The notes beneath the pieces are model-generated. The model saw only the letters and a program-made list of their open reading frames with translations. It was not told the DNA's origin and did no database searches. A stretch of DNA of 20,482 bases from CAYNWT01 sp964450955. Its GTDB lineage: Bacteria > Planctomycetota > Planctomycetia > Planctomycetales > Planctomycetaceae. The stretch's first letter is position 1. The number at the start of each line of letters is the position of its first letter. Below are positions 8,297-16,932 of this stretch, piece by piece. Position numbers and translations under genes: made by a program. The stretch is taken from assembly GCA_964450955.1 (NCBI GenBank), contig CAYVFI010000062.1:1-20482 (forward strand), given 5' to 3'.

Positions 8297-9265
8297 ATGA
8301 AGCGACTCTCGAAATTTGCCAAAGTGCTTGGCTGCCTGGCAATGCTGTCCGCAGCGGTTGTGGCTCAGGAGTCCAAAGAAGGCGGTGAGCGAGCCGAACG
8401 TCAGCGGGAACGTGAGCAGCGCGGAAACCAACGAGACGAACGCGAACGCATGGATCGTCGGCGCGGCGAAACGATGGACCGGAAACGTGGCGGGGCCGAC
8501 ACGGTTAAAGATCCCGCCGGGTTCGCGAATTTGCAGGAGACGCCGCTGTTCTCTGGCCCGCAGAAGGGCGAAAAAGTGCCGAGCTTCAAGGTGACAGGGC
8601 TTGCCGGAAAGTCCAGCGGCAGCGAGTTCGACCCGGTCGCGCTGGCCGGAAAGAAGCTGCATGTGATCCTCATGCAGGATGACAACCGTGTTGGCCTGCG
8701 AGGGCTGTTCGGGATTGTTGATGCACTTGGAAAGATCGACAAGAAGTCCAAAACTGATCTCCACATGAGCTGCGTGTTTCTGACGGATGATGTCGAGCAG
8801 ATCTCGGGGATGGTTAGGCGGTTTGGTAACCGGTTGACGTCGATGGGGCTGGACGTCATGGCTGTCTCAAAGGATGGTCGCGATGGCCCAGGCAACCTTG
8901 GCTTGAACCGAAACGTGAAGCACACCGTCATCCTGGTCAAAGACGGCAAGGTTCTTCACAACTTCGCTTTCGCCCAGGGTCTTCTTCAAGCCGATCCGCA
9001 TGTCCTGGGGGGCGTTGCTGAGTTGATTGGTGAGAAACGTGAAACGGTTGCTGCCTGGTTGGCGGAAGGTAAGGACGAACGCGGCATGCGACGCGGCGCT
9101 GATCCGCAGGAAGCTCAAAAGCGTGCGTTGCGAAAGAAGCTTGGCGAGTATGTCGTCGCGGGAAAACTCTCGCGTGAAGATGCTGGCGAACTGTTTCGAA
9201 CTGCGTTTCCTGAAGAGGCTGCTGGCCGAAGCCGAGAACGATCGGAGAAACGGGACCGCGACTAA
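8297..9265 (+). CDS. Exported thioredoxin-fold-like protein with Arg/Glu-rich linker, no CxxC
   Basis: 322 aa. Residues 1-23 (MKRLSKFAKVLGCLAMLSAAVVA) are a clear signal peptide. Next comes a segment of about 50 residues almost entirely Arg, Glu, Gln and Asp (about 25-75), then a globular domain from about 85 to 250 reminiscent of redoxin/thioredoxin folds: PLFSGPQKGEKVPSFKVTG at its start, a FDPVALAGKKLHVILMQDD strand and later HTVILVKDGKVLHNFAFAQG. The only cysteine in the mature protein is in HMSCVFL, so a CxxC disulfide-reductase role is unlikely. The C-terminus is again charged (SRERSEKRDRD). ATG 8297 has AAGAAG just upstream and begins the signal peptide; the longer frame from 8219 does not. 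Exported, function unknown. Confidence 0.75.
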   Translation: MKRLSKFAKVLGCLAMLSAAVVAQESKEGGERAERQREREQRGNQRDERERMDRRRGETMDRKRGGADTVKDPAGFANLQETPLFSGPQKGEKVPSFKVTGLAGKSSGSEFDPVALAGKKLHVILMQDDNRVGLRGLFGIVDALGKIDKKSKTDLHMSCVFLTDDVEQISGMVRRFGNRLTSMGLDVMAVSKDGRDGPGNLGLNRNVKHTVILVKDGKVLHNFAFAQGLLQADPHVLGGVAELIGEKRETVAAWLAEGKDERGMRRGADPQEAQKRALRKKLGEYVVAGKLSREDAGELFRTAFPEEAAGRSRERSEKRDRD

Positions 9266-9319
9266 AGTATGATGTGTGGTGCCACTGCAGTGGTTTCGTG
9301 AGCGGCACGGTGCTGGCAA

Positions 9320-9820
9320 TTGCACCACGATTCCCAATTTTGGCGGGAAGGATACGACTTGTACGACTATGAACACACACAACCTGGGACTCTGATTCGC
9401 GTCCTCATGGGCGGAGTTCTGGCGTTCATGGTCGTGATTTTCATTCTGGTACTGACGTCCGAAGACGACCCGCTGCAGCTTGTTTGGGCTGTTGCAATAC
9501 CGCTGGTCTTTGTGGTTCTGCTTGTCCTGTTCCATTCGTTAACGGTTCGCGTGTCGAATAACGAAATCTGTCTGGCGTTTGGGATTGGTGTCATCAAGAA
9601 GACTTTTCTGGTTTCGGATATCCAATCGACTGCGGCTGTTCGCAATTCGTGGTACCACGGTTGGGGCATCCGCGGAATCAAAGGTGGGTGGTTATTTAAC
9701 GTCTCTGGTTTTGACGCGGTGGAACTCCAGATGAACAGCGGCAAACGGTATCGAATCGGGACCGACGAACCGCAGAAGCTGTTGGCTGCCGTTGAGTCTG
9801 CGCTTGGGAGTTCGGCTTGA
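9320..9820 (+). CDS. Membrane protein with bacterial PH-like domain
   Basis: 166 aa. Two adjacent hydrophobic segments at about residues 25-46 and 54-74 are separated by a short acidic turn (SEDD), followed by a soluble domain resembling bacterial PH-like domains: LTVRVSNNEICLAFGIGVIKK, then a WYHGWGIR segment and a final RYRIGTDEPQKLLAAVESAL. The topology suggests a hairpin in the membrane with the domain on the cytoplasmic side. TTG 9320 is the only start before the first membrane segment, since a TGA lies seven codons upstream in frame; no clear Shine-Dalgarno is visible. Its stop overlaps the TTG of the WD40 gene by 4 bp, so it heads a tightly coupled operon. Its role is unknown. Confidence 0.75.
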   Translation: MHHDSQFWREGYDLYDYEHTQPGTLIRVLMGGVLAFMVVIFILVLTSEDDPLQLVWAVAIPLVFVVLLVLFHSLTVRVSNNEICLAFGIGVIKKTFLVSDIQSTAAVRNSWYHGWGIRGIKGGWLFNVSGFDAVELQMNSGKRYRIGTDEPQKLLAAVESALGSSA

Positions 9821-10776
9821 TTCACCAACTAAGACCAGTTGCGACTCCAGCGAAAGCATTGCTAGTGCTGGTGTGTTGCGTTCTGTCAGCCGCGGCCGGT
9901 ACAGATCCACCCATCACGGCAACGGCTTTCGCTAGGGATGGCCGATCGCTGGTGGCCGTGTCGCAAACCGGACTCCACGTGTTTGGCTGGCCCGAGCTGG
10001 ATCACCAGCGGACGATTAAGGCTGCCGCGGCGAACCTACATGCGGCGGCGTTTTCTGTGGATGGGAAGCTACTGGCGATTGCCGGCGGCGATCCGGCCGA
10101 ACAGGGAACGGTTCAGGTCTTCTCATGGCCTGACGGAAACGTTGTGGCCACGATGGACCAGCACGCCGATTCGATTTTGTCGGTGCGTTGGATCGGAAAC
10201 GAACAATTGTTGACGGCTAGTATCGATCGTGACGTCAAACGCTGGAGCCTGAAGGAACCGAAAGTTCCGCTGCAAACATACAAAGGTCATTCGCGAGGCG
10301 TCGCGGCGCTGCAGGTTTTAGACGATGGCGTTTTTGTTAGTGCTGGGGATGATCAATCGATCCGTGTTTGGGATTTGCAAACCGGCAAGGTGATTCGCAG
10401 CTTGAACCAACACACGAAACCGATTCGAACCACGGCACTACGACCGAACAAAGGCGGCCTACCGATGCTCGCTTCAGCTGGTTCAGACCGAACGATTCGG
10501 TTCTGGCAGCCGACAATCGGCCGGATGGTTCGTTACGTGCGGTTAGAACGGGCGCCGCTTCAGATCGCGTGGTTGGACGAAGCCCGAGTGGTGGCCGCGT
10601 GTGTGGACGGGCATGTGCGAGTGATCGACGCGGACGAAGTGAAAGTGGTTCAGGATCTGCCTGTCATCAAGGGTTGGGCGTATGCCGTTTCGGTTCACTC
10701 AACGGACGGTAGTCTGGTTGTGGCCGGAACTGATGGGCAGATTCGTCGAGTGATCCCAGCTGGTGGAGATAAGTAG
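9817..10776 (+). CDS. Exported WD40-repeat protein
   Basis: 319 aa. It begins with TTG 9817 within the stop of the preceding gene (TTGA overlap), a typical translational-coupling arrangement. Residues about 10-28 form a signal peptide (ALLVLVCCVLSAAAG). The rest is a beta-propeller of about six to seven WD40-like blades; the clearest is GHSRGVAALQVL to IRVWDLQTGKV at about 157-195, preceded by a blade ending DVKRWSLKE and followed by one ending TIRFWQPTIG. Propellers of this kind are protein-interaction scaffolds and have no catalysis by themselves. The gene lies 2 bp before a DUF1549/DUF1553 gene, suggesting it assembles with, or stabilises, that periplasmic protein (inference). Confidence 0.88.
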   Translation: MIHQLRPVATPAKALLVLVCCVLSAAAGTDPPITATAFARDGRSLVAVSQTGLHVFGWPELDHQRTIKAAAANLHAAAFSVDGKLLAIAGGDPAEQGTVQVFSWPDGNVVATMDQHADSILSVRWIGNEQLLTASIDRDVKRWSLKEPKVPLQTYKGHSRGVAALQVLDDGVFVSAGDDQSIRVWDLQTGKVIRSLNQHTKPIRTTALRPNKGGLPMLASAGSDRTIRFWQPTIGRMVRYVRLERAPLQIAWLDEARVVAACVDGHVRVIDADEVKVVQDLPVIKGWAYAVSVHSTDGSLVVAGTDGQIRRVIPAGGDK

Positions 10777-10778
10777 CC

Positions 10779-12995
10779 GTGCAGCGTTTAGGTGGGAAAG
10801 TGATTGCCCATAGGAACTGGGGGCGATACCGGCGGCTAGCGCCTTGCCGCTCGCTGATACTCGTGTTTGTTGCTGCGTTTTCGACGTGCACCTATGCCGA
10901 TGACAGCCCTACGGACAAAGCGGGTTCTTTTCGGACTGTAGATTTTGAAAACGATTTGATTCCGATCTTCACAAAGAACGGCTGCAACGCGGGCGCGTGT
11001 CATGGAGCGGCCATTGGTCGAGGCGGATTCAAGCTGTCGTTGTACGGCGGCAATCCGAAGGCTGACTTCGAAGCCATGGTCCGGCAAGTGGGTGGTCGCC
11101 GGATTAATCTTGCCAAACCCGGCGCGAGTCTTGTGGTTCTGAAACCGACCGAACATGTCGAACACGGCGGTGGTACGGTGTTTGACATGGAAAGCGAAAG
11201 CGCTCGGTTGCTGATTGAATGGGTCCGCCAAGGCGCGAAGATAGAATCGTCGCGTGAGTTGACTCGGGTGGAGGTGAGACCGACGAAGAAGGTTGTTCGA
11301 ACAACGGGTGAACCGATTTCATTATCGGCGATCGCGCATTATTCGGATGGTCGGTCGGAGGACGTGACGAAGTGGACAATCTTCGCAGCTGAAGATTCTT
11401 CGGTGGTCGAAATTGAAGCGGACAAGGCTGTTGCCAGGGTCAGACGGAGGGGCCGGCATATCGTCGTGGCTCGGTTCCTGGACGAAGTCGTTCCTGTTGA
11501 ACTCATTGTACCTCTTAGCGACACACCGGTCCGGCTTACCAAAGAAACGCAGAGTGGTTTCGTTGACACGGAAGTGTTGCGTTTGTTGAAGACGCTTGGG
11601 CTTCCGCTTTCACCGATCGCCGACGATGCCACGTTTCTTCGCCGAGTCACGTTGGATTTGACGGGCCGGTTGCCGCTGGCAGAACGCGCGAAGGCTTTCG
11701 AACAGAATGCGAATCGGGCCGGGCTGATTGACGAATTGTTGGCTTCGGCGGAGTTCAACGAGTATTGGACCATGCAGTTGGCTCAACTGTTGCGAATACG
11801 TCCGCAGCGCGATGATGCGTCGGGGGCCAATACGTATCACAGTTGGCTGGCCAGTCAGGTTCGGGCCGGCATCAACTACAAAGATCTCGCGCGGACGTTA
11901 ATTACGTCGGTCGGCGACACGGCAGAGCAGGGGCCTCCGAATTTTTATCGAACCACCGGCAACGCGAGAGAGCAGGCTGAGTTTGTTAGCGAGTTGTTTA
12001 TGGGCAGTCGGCTGCGCTGCGCGAATTGCCACAACCACCCGTTGGATAAGTGGACGCAGGATGATTACCACGGCTTGGCTGCTATTTTTGCGAAGGTGGA
12101 AAGCGGCAAAGTTGTGCGGGCTAAGCCTGATGGCGAGGTGATTCATCCGCGAACTTTGGAAGCCGCGACGTTACGGATTCCTGGTGAGCAGTTTCTTGAG
12201 TCGGGTGCTGCAAACGGCCGCGAGCAATTGGCGGATTGGTTGACCGATTCGTCGAACCCGTACTTTGCGAAAGCGATTGTGAACCGGCTGTGGAAACGCA
12301 TGATGGGACGCGGTCTGGTAGAACCGGTTGACGACTTTCGAGCAACAAACCCGGCCACGCATCCGGAGTTACTGAACCAGCTGGCCGCCGATTTCGTCGC
12401 GCATGACTACAGCCTGCGACACACGTTGAAGGTAATTGCAACCAGTGCAGCTTACGCTCGCAGTGCGAATGCGGTTCCGCAAAACAAAGCCGACGATCGG
12501 TTCTACTCACACGCGATCCGGCGTCGATTGGAACCGGAAGTCCTGGCCGACGCGATTTCGGATGTGCTTGGTGTCGCAGATCAGTATGGAAAGAACTCGC
12601 CCGGAACGCGGGCCGTTGCCCTTATCGATCCGAAGACGCCATCGCGAACACTGGATGTGCTGGGGCGCTGCGGCCGCGAAGAAGCGTGTGAGAGTTCTAC
12701 TGTTGCTGTGGGCGGGTTACCGCAGAAGTTGCATTTGTTGAACGGCGAGCTGTTGAACGCTCGCATTGCGGCAAACGGTAGCCGGCTGCGCAAGTTGTTG
12801 GCGGCGGGGACAAGTCCGATGCAGATTGTTGACGAATTTTACTTTGTGGCTTTGAGCCGACGGCCGACGAAACAGGAAACGCGGCATTGGAAAGATCAGC
12901 TGAGTTCTATCGAGACACCGGTTGCCCAGCGCGCGTTTCTGGAAGACTTTGTGTGGGGTCTGATGACCTGTGATGAGTTTGTGACGAACCATTGA
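10779..12995 (+). CDS. DUF1549/DUF1553 protein with Ig-like domain and heme-type motifs
   Basis: 738 aa, exported. GTG 10779 follows the WD40 stop by 2 bp. A signal peptide ends near residue 41 (LILVFVAAFSTCTYA). A cytochrome-like motif with an unusual spacing, CNAGACH (CX4CH, residues 69-75), is followed by an Ig/Big2-like beta domain at about 160-245 (LSAIAHYSDGRSEDVTKW), then DUF1549 (FLRRVTLDLTGRLP) including a second motif CANCH at 414-418, and DUF1553 (IVNRLWKRMMGRGLVEP, THPELLNQL) to the C-terminus. Compared with the protein at the start of the window it has the CX4CH motif and the Ig-like insert but lacks the coiled coil. Its stop overlaps a possible TTG start of the DUF1501 gene. Family certain, biochemical function unknown. 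Confidence 0.93.
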   Translation: MQRLGGKVIAHRNWGRYRRLAPCRSLILVFVAAFSTCTYADDSPTDKAGSFRTVDFENDLIPIFTKNGCNAGACHGAAIGRGGFKLSLYGGNPKADFEAMVRQVGGRRINLAKPGASLVVLKPTEHVEHGGGTVFDMESESARLLIEWVRQGAKIESSRELTRVEVRPTKKVVRTTGEPISLSAIAHYSDGRSEDVTKWTIFAAEDSSVVEIEADKAVARVRRRGRHIVVARFLDEVVPVELIVPLSDTPVRLTKETQSGFVDTEVLRLLKTLGLPLSPIADDATFLRRVTLDLTGRLPLAERAKAFEQNANRAGLIDELLASAEFNEYWTMQLAQLLRIRPQRDDASGANTYHSWLASQVRAGINYKDLARTLITSVGDTAEQGPPNFYRTTGNAREQAEFVSELFMGSRLRCANCHNHPLDKWTQDDYHGLAAIFAKVESGKVVRAKPDGEVIHPRTLEAATLRIPGEQFLESGAANGREQLADWLTDSSNPYFAKAIVNRLWKRMMGRGLVEPVDDFRATNPATHPELLNQLAADFVAHDYSLRHTLKVIATSAAYARSANAVPQNKADDRFYSHAIRRRLEPEVLADAISDVLGVADQYGKNSPGTRAVALIDPKTPSRTLDVLGRCGREEACESSTVAVGGLPQKLHLLNGELLNARIAANGSRLRKLLAAGTSPMQIVDEFYFVALSRRPTKQETRHWKDQLSSIETPVAQRAFLEDFVWGLMTCDEFVTNH

Positions 12996-13006
12996 AAGTG
13001 ACGCAC

Positions 13007-14350
13007 ATGAACAACTTACAACGCTGTGACGGTGTGACTCGTCGCGACCTGATTCGGATTGGTGGACTGTCCGCTCTGGGTTTGGGGCTTGGCGATTTCT
13101 TCCGTCTGCAATCGCGCGCCGCGGAGGGGGCTGTTCCGGCCAAAGCGAAGTCCTGCATTTTGATTTGGTTGGATGGCGGCCCCAGTCACCTGGAGATGTT
13201 CGATCCAAAGCCGAACGCTCCGGTAGAGGTTCGCGGTCCGTTGAGCACGATTGGGACGAACCTGACCGGCGTTCGGATTGGTGAGTGCCTTAAGCGTACC
13301 GGCCAGATTATGGACAAGCTGGCGGTTGTGCGTTCGATGACCTCACCGTTGGGCGAACACAATTTTGGTACGCACTACATGATGACTGGGTACAAGCCAT
13401 CGCCCGCTTTGGAGTACCCAACGTTTGGCGCGACGCTGGCGAATGTGCGGGCTCAAGCCGGCGTGTTGCCTCCGCACATTGCGGTTCCGCAGTTTAATGT
13501 TGGTGGTGGTCAGCTGACTGGCAATGGCTACTTGCCGGCAGCGACCGCTCCGTTTTCCGTTGGCGGCAAACCTGATCGGCCGGACTTTAAGGTGCGCGAT
13601 CTGGACTTCTATCGTGGGCTGGATCTGTCGCGACTTAACCGCCGACGTGAGATCGTGAATGCGTTTGATGAGTTTAGTCGAGCGAAAGACGCATCCGGTT
13701 CGTCGATGGCCAACAAGGATTTGGAACGCGCTTACAATCTAATCGCATCGCCCGAAGCACGTGGTGCGTTCAAGCTTTCGGATGAACCGGACAGTGTTCG
13801 GAATCGGTATGGGCGAGGCGGCGGGAATCCGATTGGCCAAAGTTGCCTGTTGGCACGGCGATTGGTAGAACGCGGCGTTCCATTTGTCACGGTCAACAGC
13901 AACGGCTGGGATACTCACCAGAATCTGTTAAATCTGAAAGAGCGCTATCCCAACGACCGGAACGCTCACATCCCATCATTGGACCGCGCTTTGAGTGCGC
14001 TGGTGGGTGATTTGTCTGAACGCGGTATGTTGGACGAAACGTTGGTTGTCGTGATGGGCGAGTTTGGTCGAACGCCGAAGATCAATTCGAACGGTGGCCG
14101 CGATCACTGGCCGAACGTGTTTAGCGTTGCACTTGCAGGCGGCGGGATCCGCGGCGGTCAGGTGTTTGGAAGCAGCGACGCGCTGGGTGAGTATCCGAAG
14201 GACGATCCTGTGACTCCATCGGATCTTGCGGCAACGATCTACACGCTGCTTGGTATCGATCCGTCGCACGAACTACACACCAGCGACGGTCGGCCAGTGC
14301 GAGTGGCACCGGATGGGGCGAAGGTGATTCGGCAATTGGTTGGCGTATAG
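13007..14350 (+). CDS. DUF1501 family protein with Tat signal (second copy)
   Basis: 447 aa. ATG 13007 gives a compact N-terminus with a twin-arginine motif TRRDLI at residues 11-16 and a short hydrophobic region LSALGLGLGDFF, so export by Tat is expected. In-frame TTG 12992 overlaps the upstream stop and GTG 12998 is also possible; GAAAG 8 nt before the ATG supports the chosen start. The body is DUF1501 (alkaline-phosphatase superfamily fold): ILIWLDGGPSHLEMFDPKP, WDTHQN and the metal-site-like GEFGRTP at 351-357 followed by GGRDHWPN. It is the last gene of the operon beginning at 9320. Family certain; enzymatic activity is not established for any close relative I can name. Confidence 0.93.
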   Translation: MNNLQRCDGVTRRDLIRIGGLSALGLGLGDFFRLQSRAAEGAVPAKAKSCILIWLDGGPSHLEMFDPKPNAPVEVRGPLSTIGTNLTGVRIGECLKRTGQIMDKLAVVRSMTSPLGEHNFGTHYMMTGYKPSPALEYPTFGATLANVRAQAGVLPPHIAVPQFNVGGGQLTGNGYLPAATAPFSVGGKPDRPDFKVRDLDFYRGLDLSRLNRRREIVNAFDEFSRAKDASGSSMANKDLERAYNLIASPEARGAFKLSDEPDSVRNRYGRGGGNPIGQSCLLARRLVERGVPFVTVNSNGWDTHQNLLNLKERYPNDRNAHIPSLDRALSALVGDLSERGMLDETLVVVMGEFGRTPKINSNGGRDHWPNVFSVALAGGGIRGGQVFGSSDALGEYPKDDPVTPSDLAATIYTLLGIDPSHELHTSDGRPVRVAPDGAKVIRQLVGV

Positions 14351-14370
14351 TCGCCCGAACACTGCGCGTT

Positions 14371-14425
14371 CGGTTCGGTTCGGTTCGGTTCGGTTCGGTT
14401 CGGTTCGGTTCGGTTCGGTTCGGTT
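14371..14425. repeat. Pentanucleotide tandem repeat (CGGTT)11
   Basis: Eleven perfect copies of CGGTT run without a break from 14371 to 14425, preceded by one degenerate copy (GCGTT, 14366-14370). The repeat lies in the 100-bp gap between two convergent genes, 20 bp after the stop of the DUF1501 gene and 25 bp before the stop of the HEAT-like protein gene. A 14-nt palindrome, CGGTTCCGGAACCG (14421-14434), closes its right end. Because the unit is five bases, any change in copy number shifts all reading frames, but no credible gene crosses it. Confidence 0.95.
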
Positions 14426-14444
14426 CCGGAACCGGAGAGTCCGG
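14421..14444. terminator. Possible bidirectional hairpin between convergent genes
   Basis: The palindrome CGGTTCCGGAACCG (14421-14434) overlaps a second small hairpin, CCGGA-GAG-TCCGG (14432-14444). Either structure could end transcription from both flanking convergent genes. There is no U tract on either strand, so an intrinsic terminator is uncertain. Confidence 0.3.
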
Positions 14445-14450
14445 CGACAA

Positions 14451-16379
14451 TCAGCGGTTGCGGCGGGCTTGCTCTTCTTCCCACGCGGCTTTGATTTCGC
14501 TGATTGGCACGTGGATGTCGGTTCTGATTTGGCCTTTGCGTTTTAGTAGTGTGATTGTGGAGAACAGGTCTGCAGCATCGTCAGGCTTCCGAGGCTGGCC
14601 GGAGTAGGCTCTTGAGATCGCTGGCGCTGAGAAATGCCATTCGCCCAGACGTTGGCCTTTGAATTTGGTTCTGGCCGCTTCGACTGTCTTCTGCATCTGC
14701 CTCGGGATTGCTCCGCGTTTGACCTGCGCGATGGTTCGATCCAGTAGTTCCGTGTCTGAACCGAACAGGATGATGACGTGGTTCTCCATGATGGCAAGCC
14801 GGAGCCGCTTCCATTCTGGTCCGAAGAGCACGGTCATTTGTTGGTTCAACTTAGTGGTTGCGGTGCTTGGTTTGAGTAGGACTTCGACGATGGGTCGCTT
14901 CGGATCGCGGCCGTTCTTGCGGAAGAGGAACTGTGGTTCCATGGCTGCCAGTGGGTTGTTTGCGATTGCTCGCCTGTTTTGACTGGCGATGCTGTTGCGG
15001 ATCCTACGGGCCACACGTTGAGCTTCGTCGGCGATTGGTTCGTCGTCGGACTTTGCGGCTGCTTCGAGCGCGGGAAGAGCCGGGGCGCCAATGATTCTTA
15101 GTTTGCTGCGAGCGGACTGGCGTGTCTGGAAGGATTCAGAACCGAGTTGTTTGATGAGAGCTGCGACTTCTTCTTCGTCAACGACCCCACTGCGAATTCG
15201 CAGCTCTCTGGCTGTACGAGCATTGACGAACGTGGAGAGTGATTTCAGTTCCTTCACAAGTTCTTCGGGCGACTCAGCTGGGTCCAGAATGCTGACGAGG
15301 CTCATTGTGCCATGGTCGTCGGGCTTGTCGTTGAGGTACCAGCCAACACTGGTGTTGTCGATATGGGCAGCAAGGTTTCCGAACAGGCTTGAGATCGCCG
15401 ATGTATCGATTGACGAAAGGCCTGAGCGCAGGAACCAAAACGGCGACCAGTCCGATGCGCCCATGAAGGTTGCGGTTCCTTCTGCAGTCCCGTGCAGGGC
15501 CCCGGCGACCAGCATGTTTCCGTCTGGCAGACCGTTGATGGTTGATTGGCCTTCACCAAACAATCGGTTAAGGCTTGCTTCGGCGTCCGCGTTGTCGTCG
15601 AAGTTGATTTGCAGTCCAACGTTGACGCCTCCGGTGAGGTTAAGCGTCGCCTGAGCTGAGTGCAGATGCTGGAGAACAGTGAGCGCGTCTTTGCTGGTCG
15701 TGGATGTTCCAAGTAGCTCCGTCAGGTCCTTTGCGACGACTTCTTTATCCTTGGCGTCCAGGACTTTTGCGCCGACATGAATCATGATACCGGCGTTAGC
15801 CAGTTCCGCTCGACGAACCGGAGTCAGGCGGTCATGCAGGGATTCCAGTTTGATGGTTTTTTCGAGTGTTTCTTTGAACGGGCTGAACCACAGATGGCTT
15901 CCACGTACCGTGACATGTCCGCTGGCGTTGCCGATCCAACCGTTGCGTACCTTTGATTCGGCGATCTTGCCCTCTGCCACAGCCTCCGGAGCGACTGTGT
16001 AGTTGCTAAGCAGTTCCTTCAGGTCACCAATAGGAATTCCGAACACAACTTCCTGATTGTTCGCACTTGGATCGAGTACCACCAGCAGCAACGGGGAACT
16101 CTTGTCAACGCCCGAGTTTGCCCCCATGAATTGCCTGACGAAATTCAGCAACGCGTCGCCTGAGAAACCGAAGTTTGGGAACCCAACTTCTTTTTGAAGC
16201 TCGTCGATGCGTTTGGCGCCCCGTTCCTGATTCGGGATAACGACAACCAGGGCGTCGGCCGGAACGACTTTCAGGAAGTCGTGCTGTTCAGCCGGAGCGG
16301 TTGCGACAGGCTTTGGTTCCTGACTGAGAACCGGAGTGGCCAGAGCCAGAATGATTGGCAGTGATTGAAGCAGTCTCAT
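14451..16379 (-). CDS. Exported protein with HEAT-like segment, unknown function
   Basis: 642 aa. The start is ATG 16379, preceded by GAAGGA 7 nt upstream and beginning a signal peptide (MRLLQSLPIILALATPVLSQ); the frame stays open to 16427 but that extension is not needed. The long N-terminal part (about 30-400) has no recognised domain; it contains a DALVVVIPNQ strand and repeated mixed alpha/beta segments typical of planctomycete proteins annotated as hypothetical. A HEAT-like helical pair lies at about 403-465 (EVAALIKQLGSESFQTRQSA, then LPALEAAAKSDDEPI), a motif seen in many exported planctomycete proteins. The C-terminal 180 residues are again unassigned. It lies 19 bp after the GNAT gene and is probably co-transcribed with it. 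Confidence 0.8.
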   Translation of the reverse strand: MRLLQSLPIILALATPVLSQEPKPVATAPAEQHDFLKVVPADALVVVIPNQERGAKRIDELQKEVGFPNFGFSGDALLNFVRQFMGANSGVDKSSPLLLVVLDPSANNQEVVFGIPIGDLKELLSNYTVAPEAVAEGKIAESKVRNGWIGNASGHVTVRGSHLWFSPFKETLEKTIKLESLHDRLTPVRRAELANAGIMIHVGAKVLDAKDKEVVAKDLTELLGTSTTSKDALTVLQHLHSAQATLNLTGGVNVGLQINFDDNADAEASLNRLFGEGQSTINGLPDGNMLVAGALHGTAEGTATFMGASDWSPFWFLRSGLSSIDTSAISSLFGNLAAHIDNTSVGWYLNDKPDDHGTMSLVSILDPAESPEELVKELKSLSTFVNARTARELRIRSGVVDEEEVAALIKQLGSESFQTRQSARSKLRIIGAPALPALEAAAKSDDEPIADEAQRVARRIRNSIASQNRRAIANNPLAAMEPQFLFRKNGRDPKRPIVEVLLKPSTATTKLNQQMTVLFGPEWKRLRLAIMENHVIILFGSDTELLDRTIAQVKRGAIPRQMQKTVEAARTKFKGQRLGEWHFSAPAISRAYSGQPRKPDDAADLFSTITLLKRKGQIRTDIHVPISEIKAAWEEEQARRNR

Positions 16380-16398
16380 GGAGCGTCCTTCGGAGAAT

Positions 16399-16932
16399 TC
16401 AAACCGCTCGTTCGTAGTAGACGACAACTTCGTTACCCAGCGGATCTTTGCAAACGTCCGTTTTGACGTAGTCCATGCCCAGTTTCACCATGACGTTTGT
16501 CGAAGCGGTGTTGTCTTCCATGGCGAGTGCGCTGAAGTGTGTGCAACCGGCGGCTTCCAGTGCTTGCATGACTGCCGTGGCACCTTCGGTAGCGTAGCCC
16601 TGACCCCAGTGTTTACGAGCCAGCCGCCACCCGAGTTCCAGATTATCGTCATTTCTTTCGTCACTGAAGAAATGCAGAGGACGAACCAGAATCCAACCGA
16701 TGAACTCACCGCTGTGGGTTAGGTTCATTTTCCACAGGCCCCAGCCCTTGTCCTGCTCTGCGTAGCTGGCCAGTCGCGGTAAATAAACGTTGTGCATGTC
16801 GTCCATTGTCGGTGTTTGACCGCCGTTAATGTACCGCATGACTTGCGAGTCCTGATCCAGTTGGAACAGGTCTTCGATGTCGGCTTCGGTAGCGAACCCG
16901 TAGGTGAGGCGTTCAGAATTATCGACCTGCAT
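16399..16932 (-). CDS. GNAT family N-acetyltransferase (RimJ/RimL type)
   Basis: 177 aa, cytoplasmic. It transfers an acetyl group from acetyl-CoA to an amine, but the acceptor cannot be told. The acetyl-CoA binding motif A is LELGWRLARKHWGQGYATEG, with the pyrophosphate-loop signature HWGQGYA at 108-114, preceded by FIGWILVRPL (motif D-like strand) and followed by the HFSALAMEDNTASTNVMVKL segment and LGMDYV, the usual C-terminal order of RimJ/RimL-like GNATs. Length is normal. ATG 16932 has only a weak upstream GGGCAG. It is followed on the same strand after 19 bp by the exported HEAT-like protein gene, so the two may form an operon although their functions show no obvious relation. Confidence 0.9.
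   Translation of the reverse strand: MQVDNSERLTYGFATEADIEDLFQLDQDSQVMRYINGGQTPTMDDMHNVYLPRLASYAEQDKGWGLWKMNLTHSGEFIGWILVRPLHFFSDERNDDNLELGWRLARKHWGQGYATEGATAVMQALEAAGCTHFSALAMEDNTASTNVMVKLGMDYVKTDVCKDPLGNEVVVYYERAV

Noticed and set aside
9282..9293. Palindrome CCACTGCAGTGG after the thioredoxin-like gene
   Set aside because: A hairpin of five pairs with a 2-nt loop is sterically poor and has only TTT after it; not strong enough as a terminator.
14121..14484. Minus-strand ORFs encoding repeated EPNRT units
   Set aside because: They are a by-product of the CGGTT repeat read in frame and overlap real genes on both sides.
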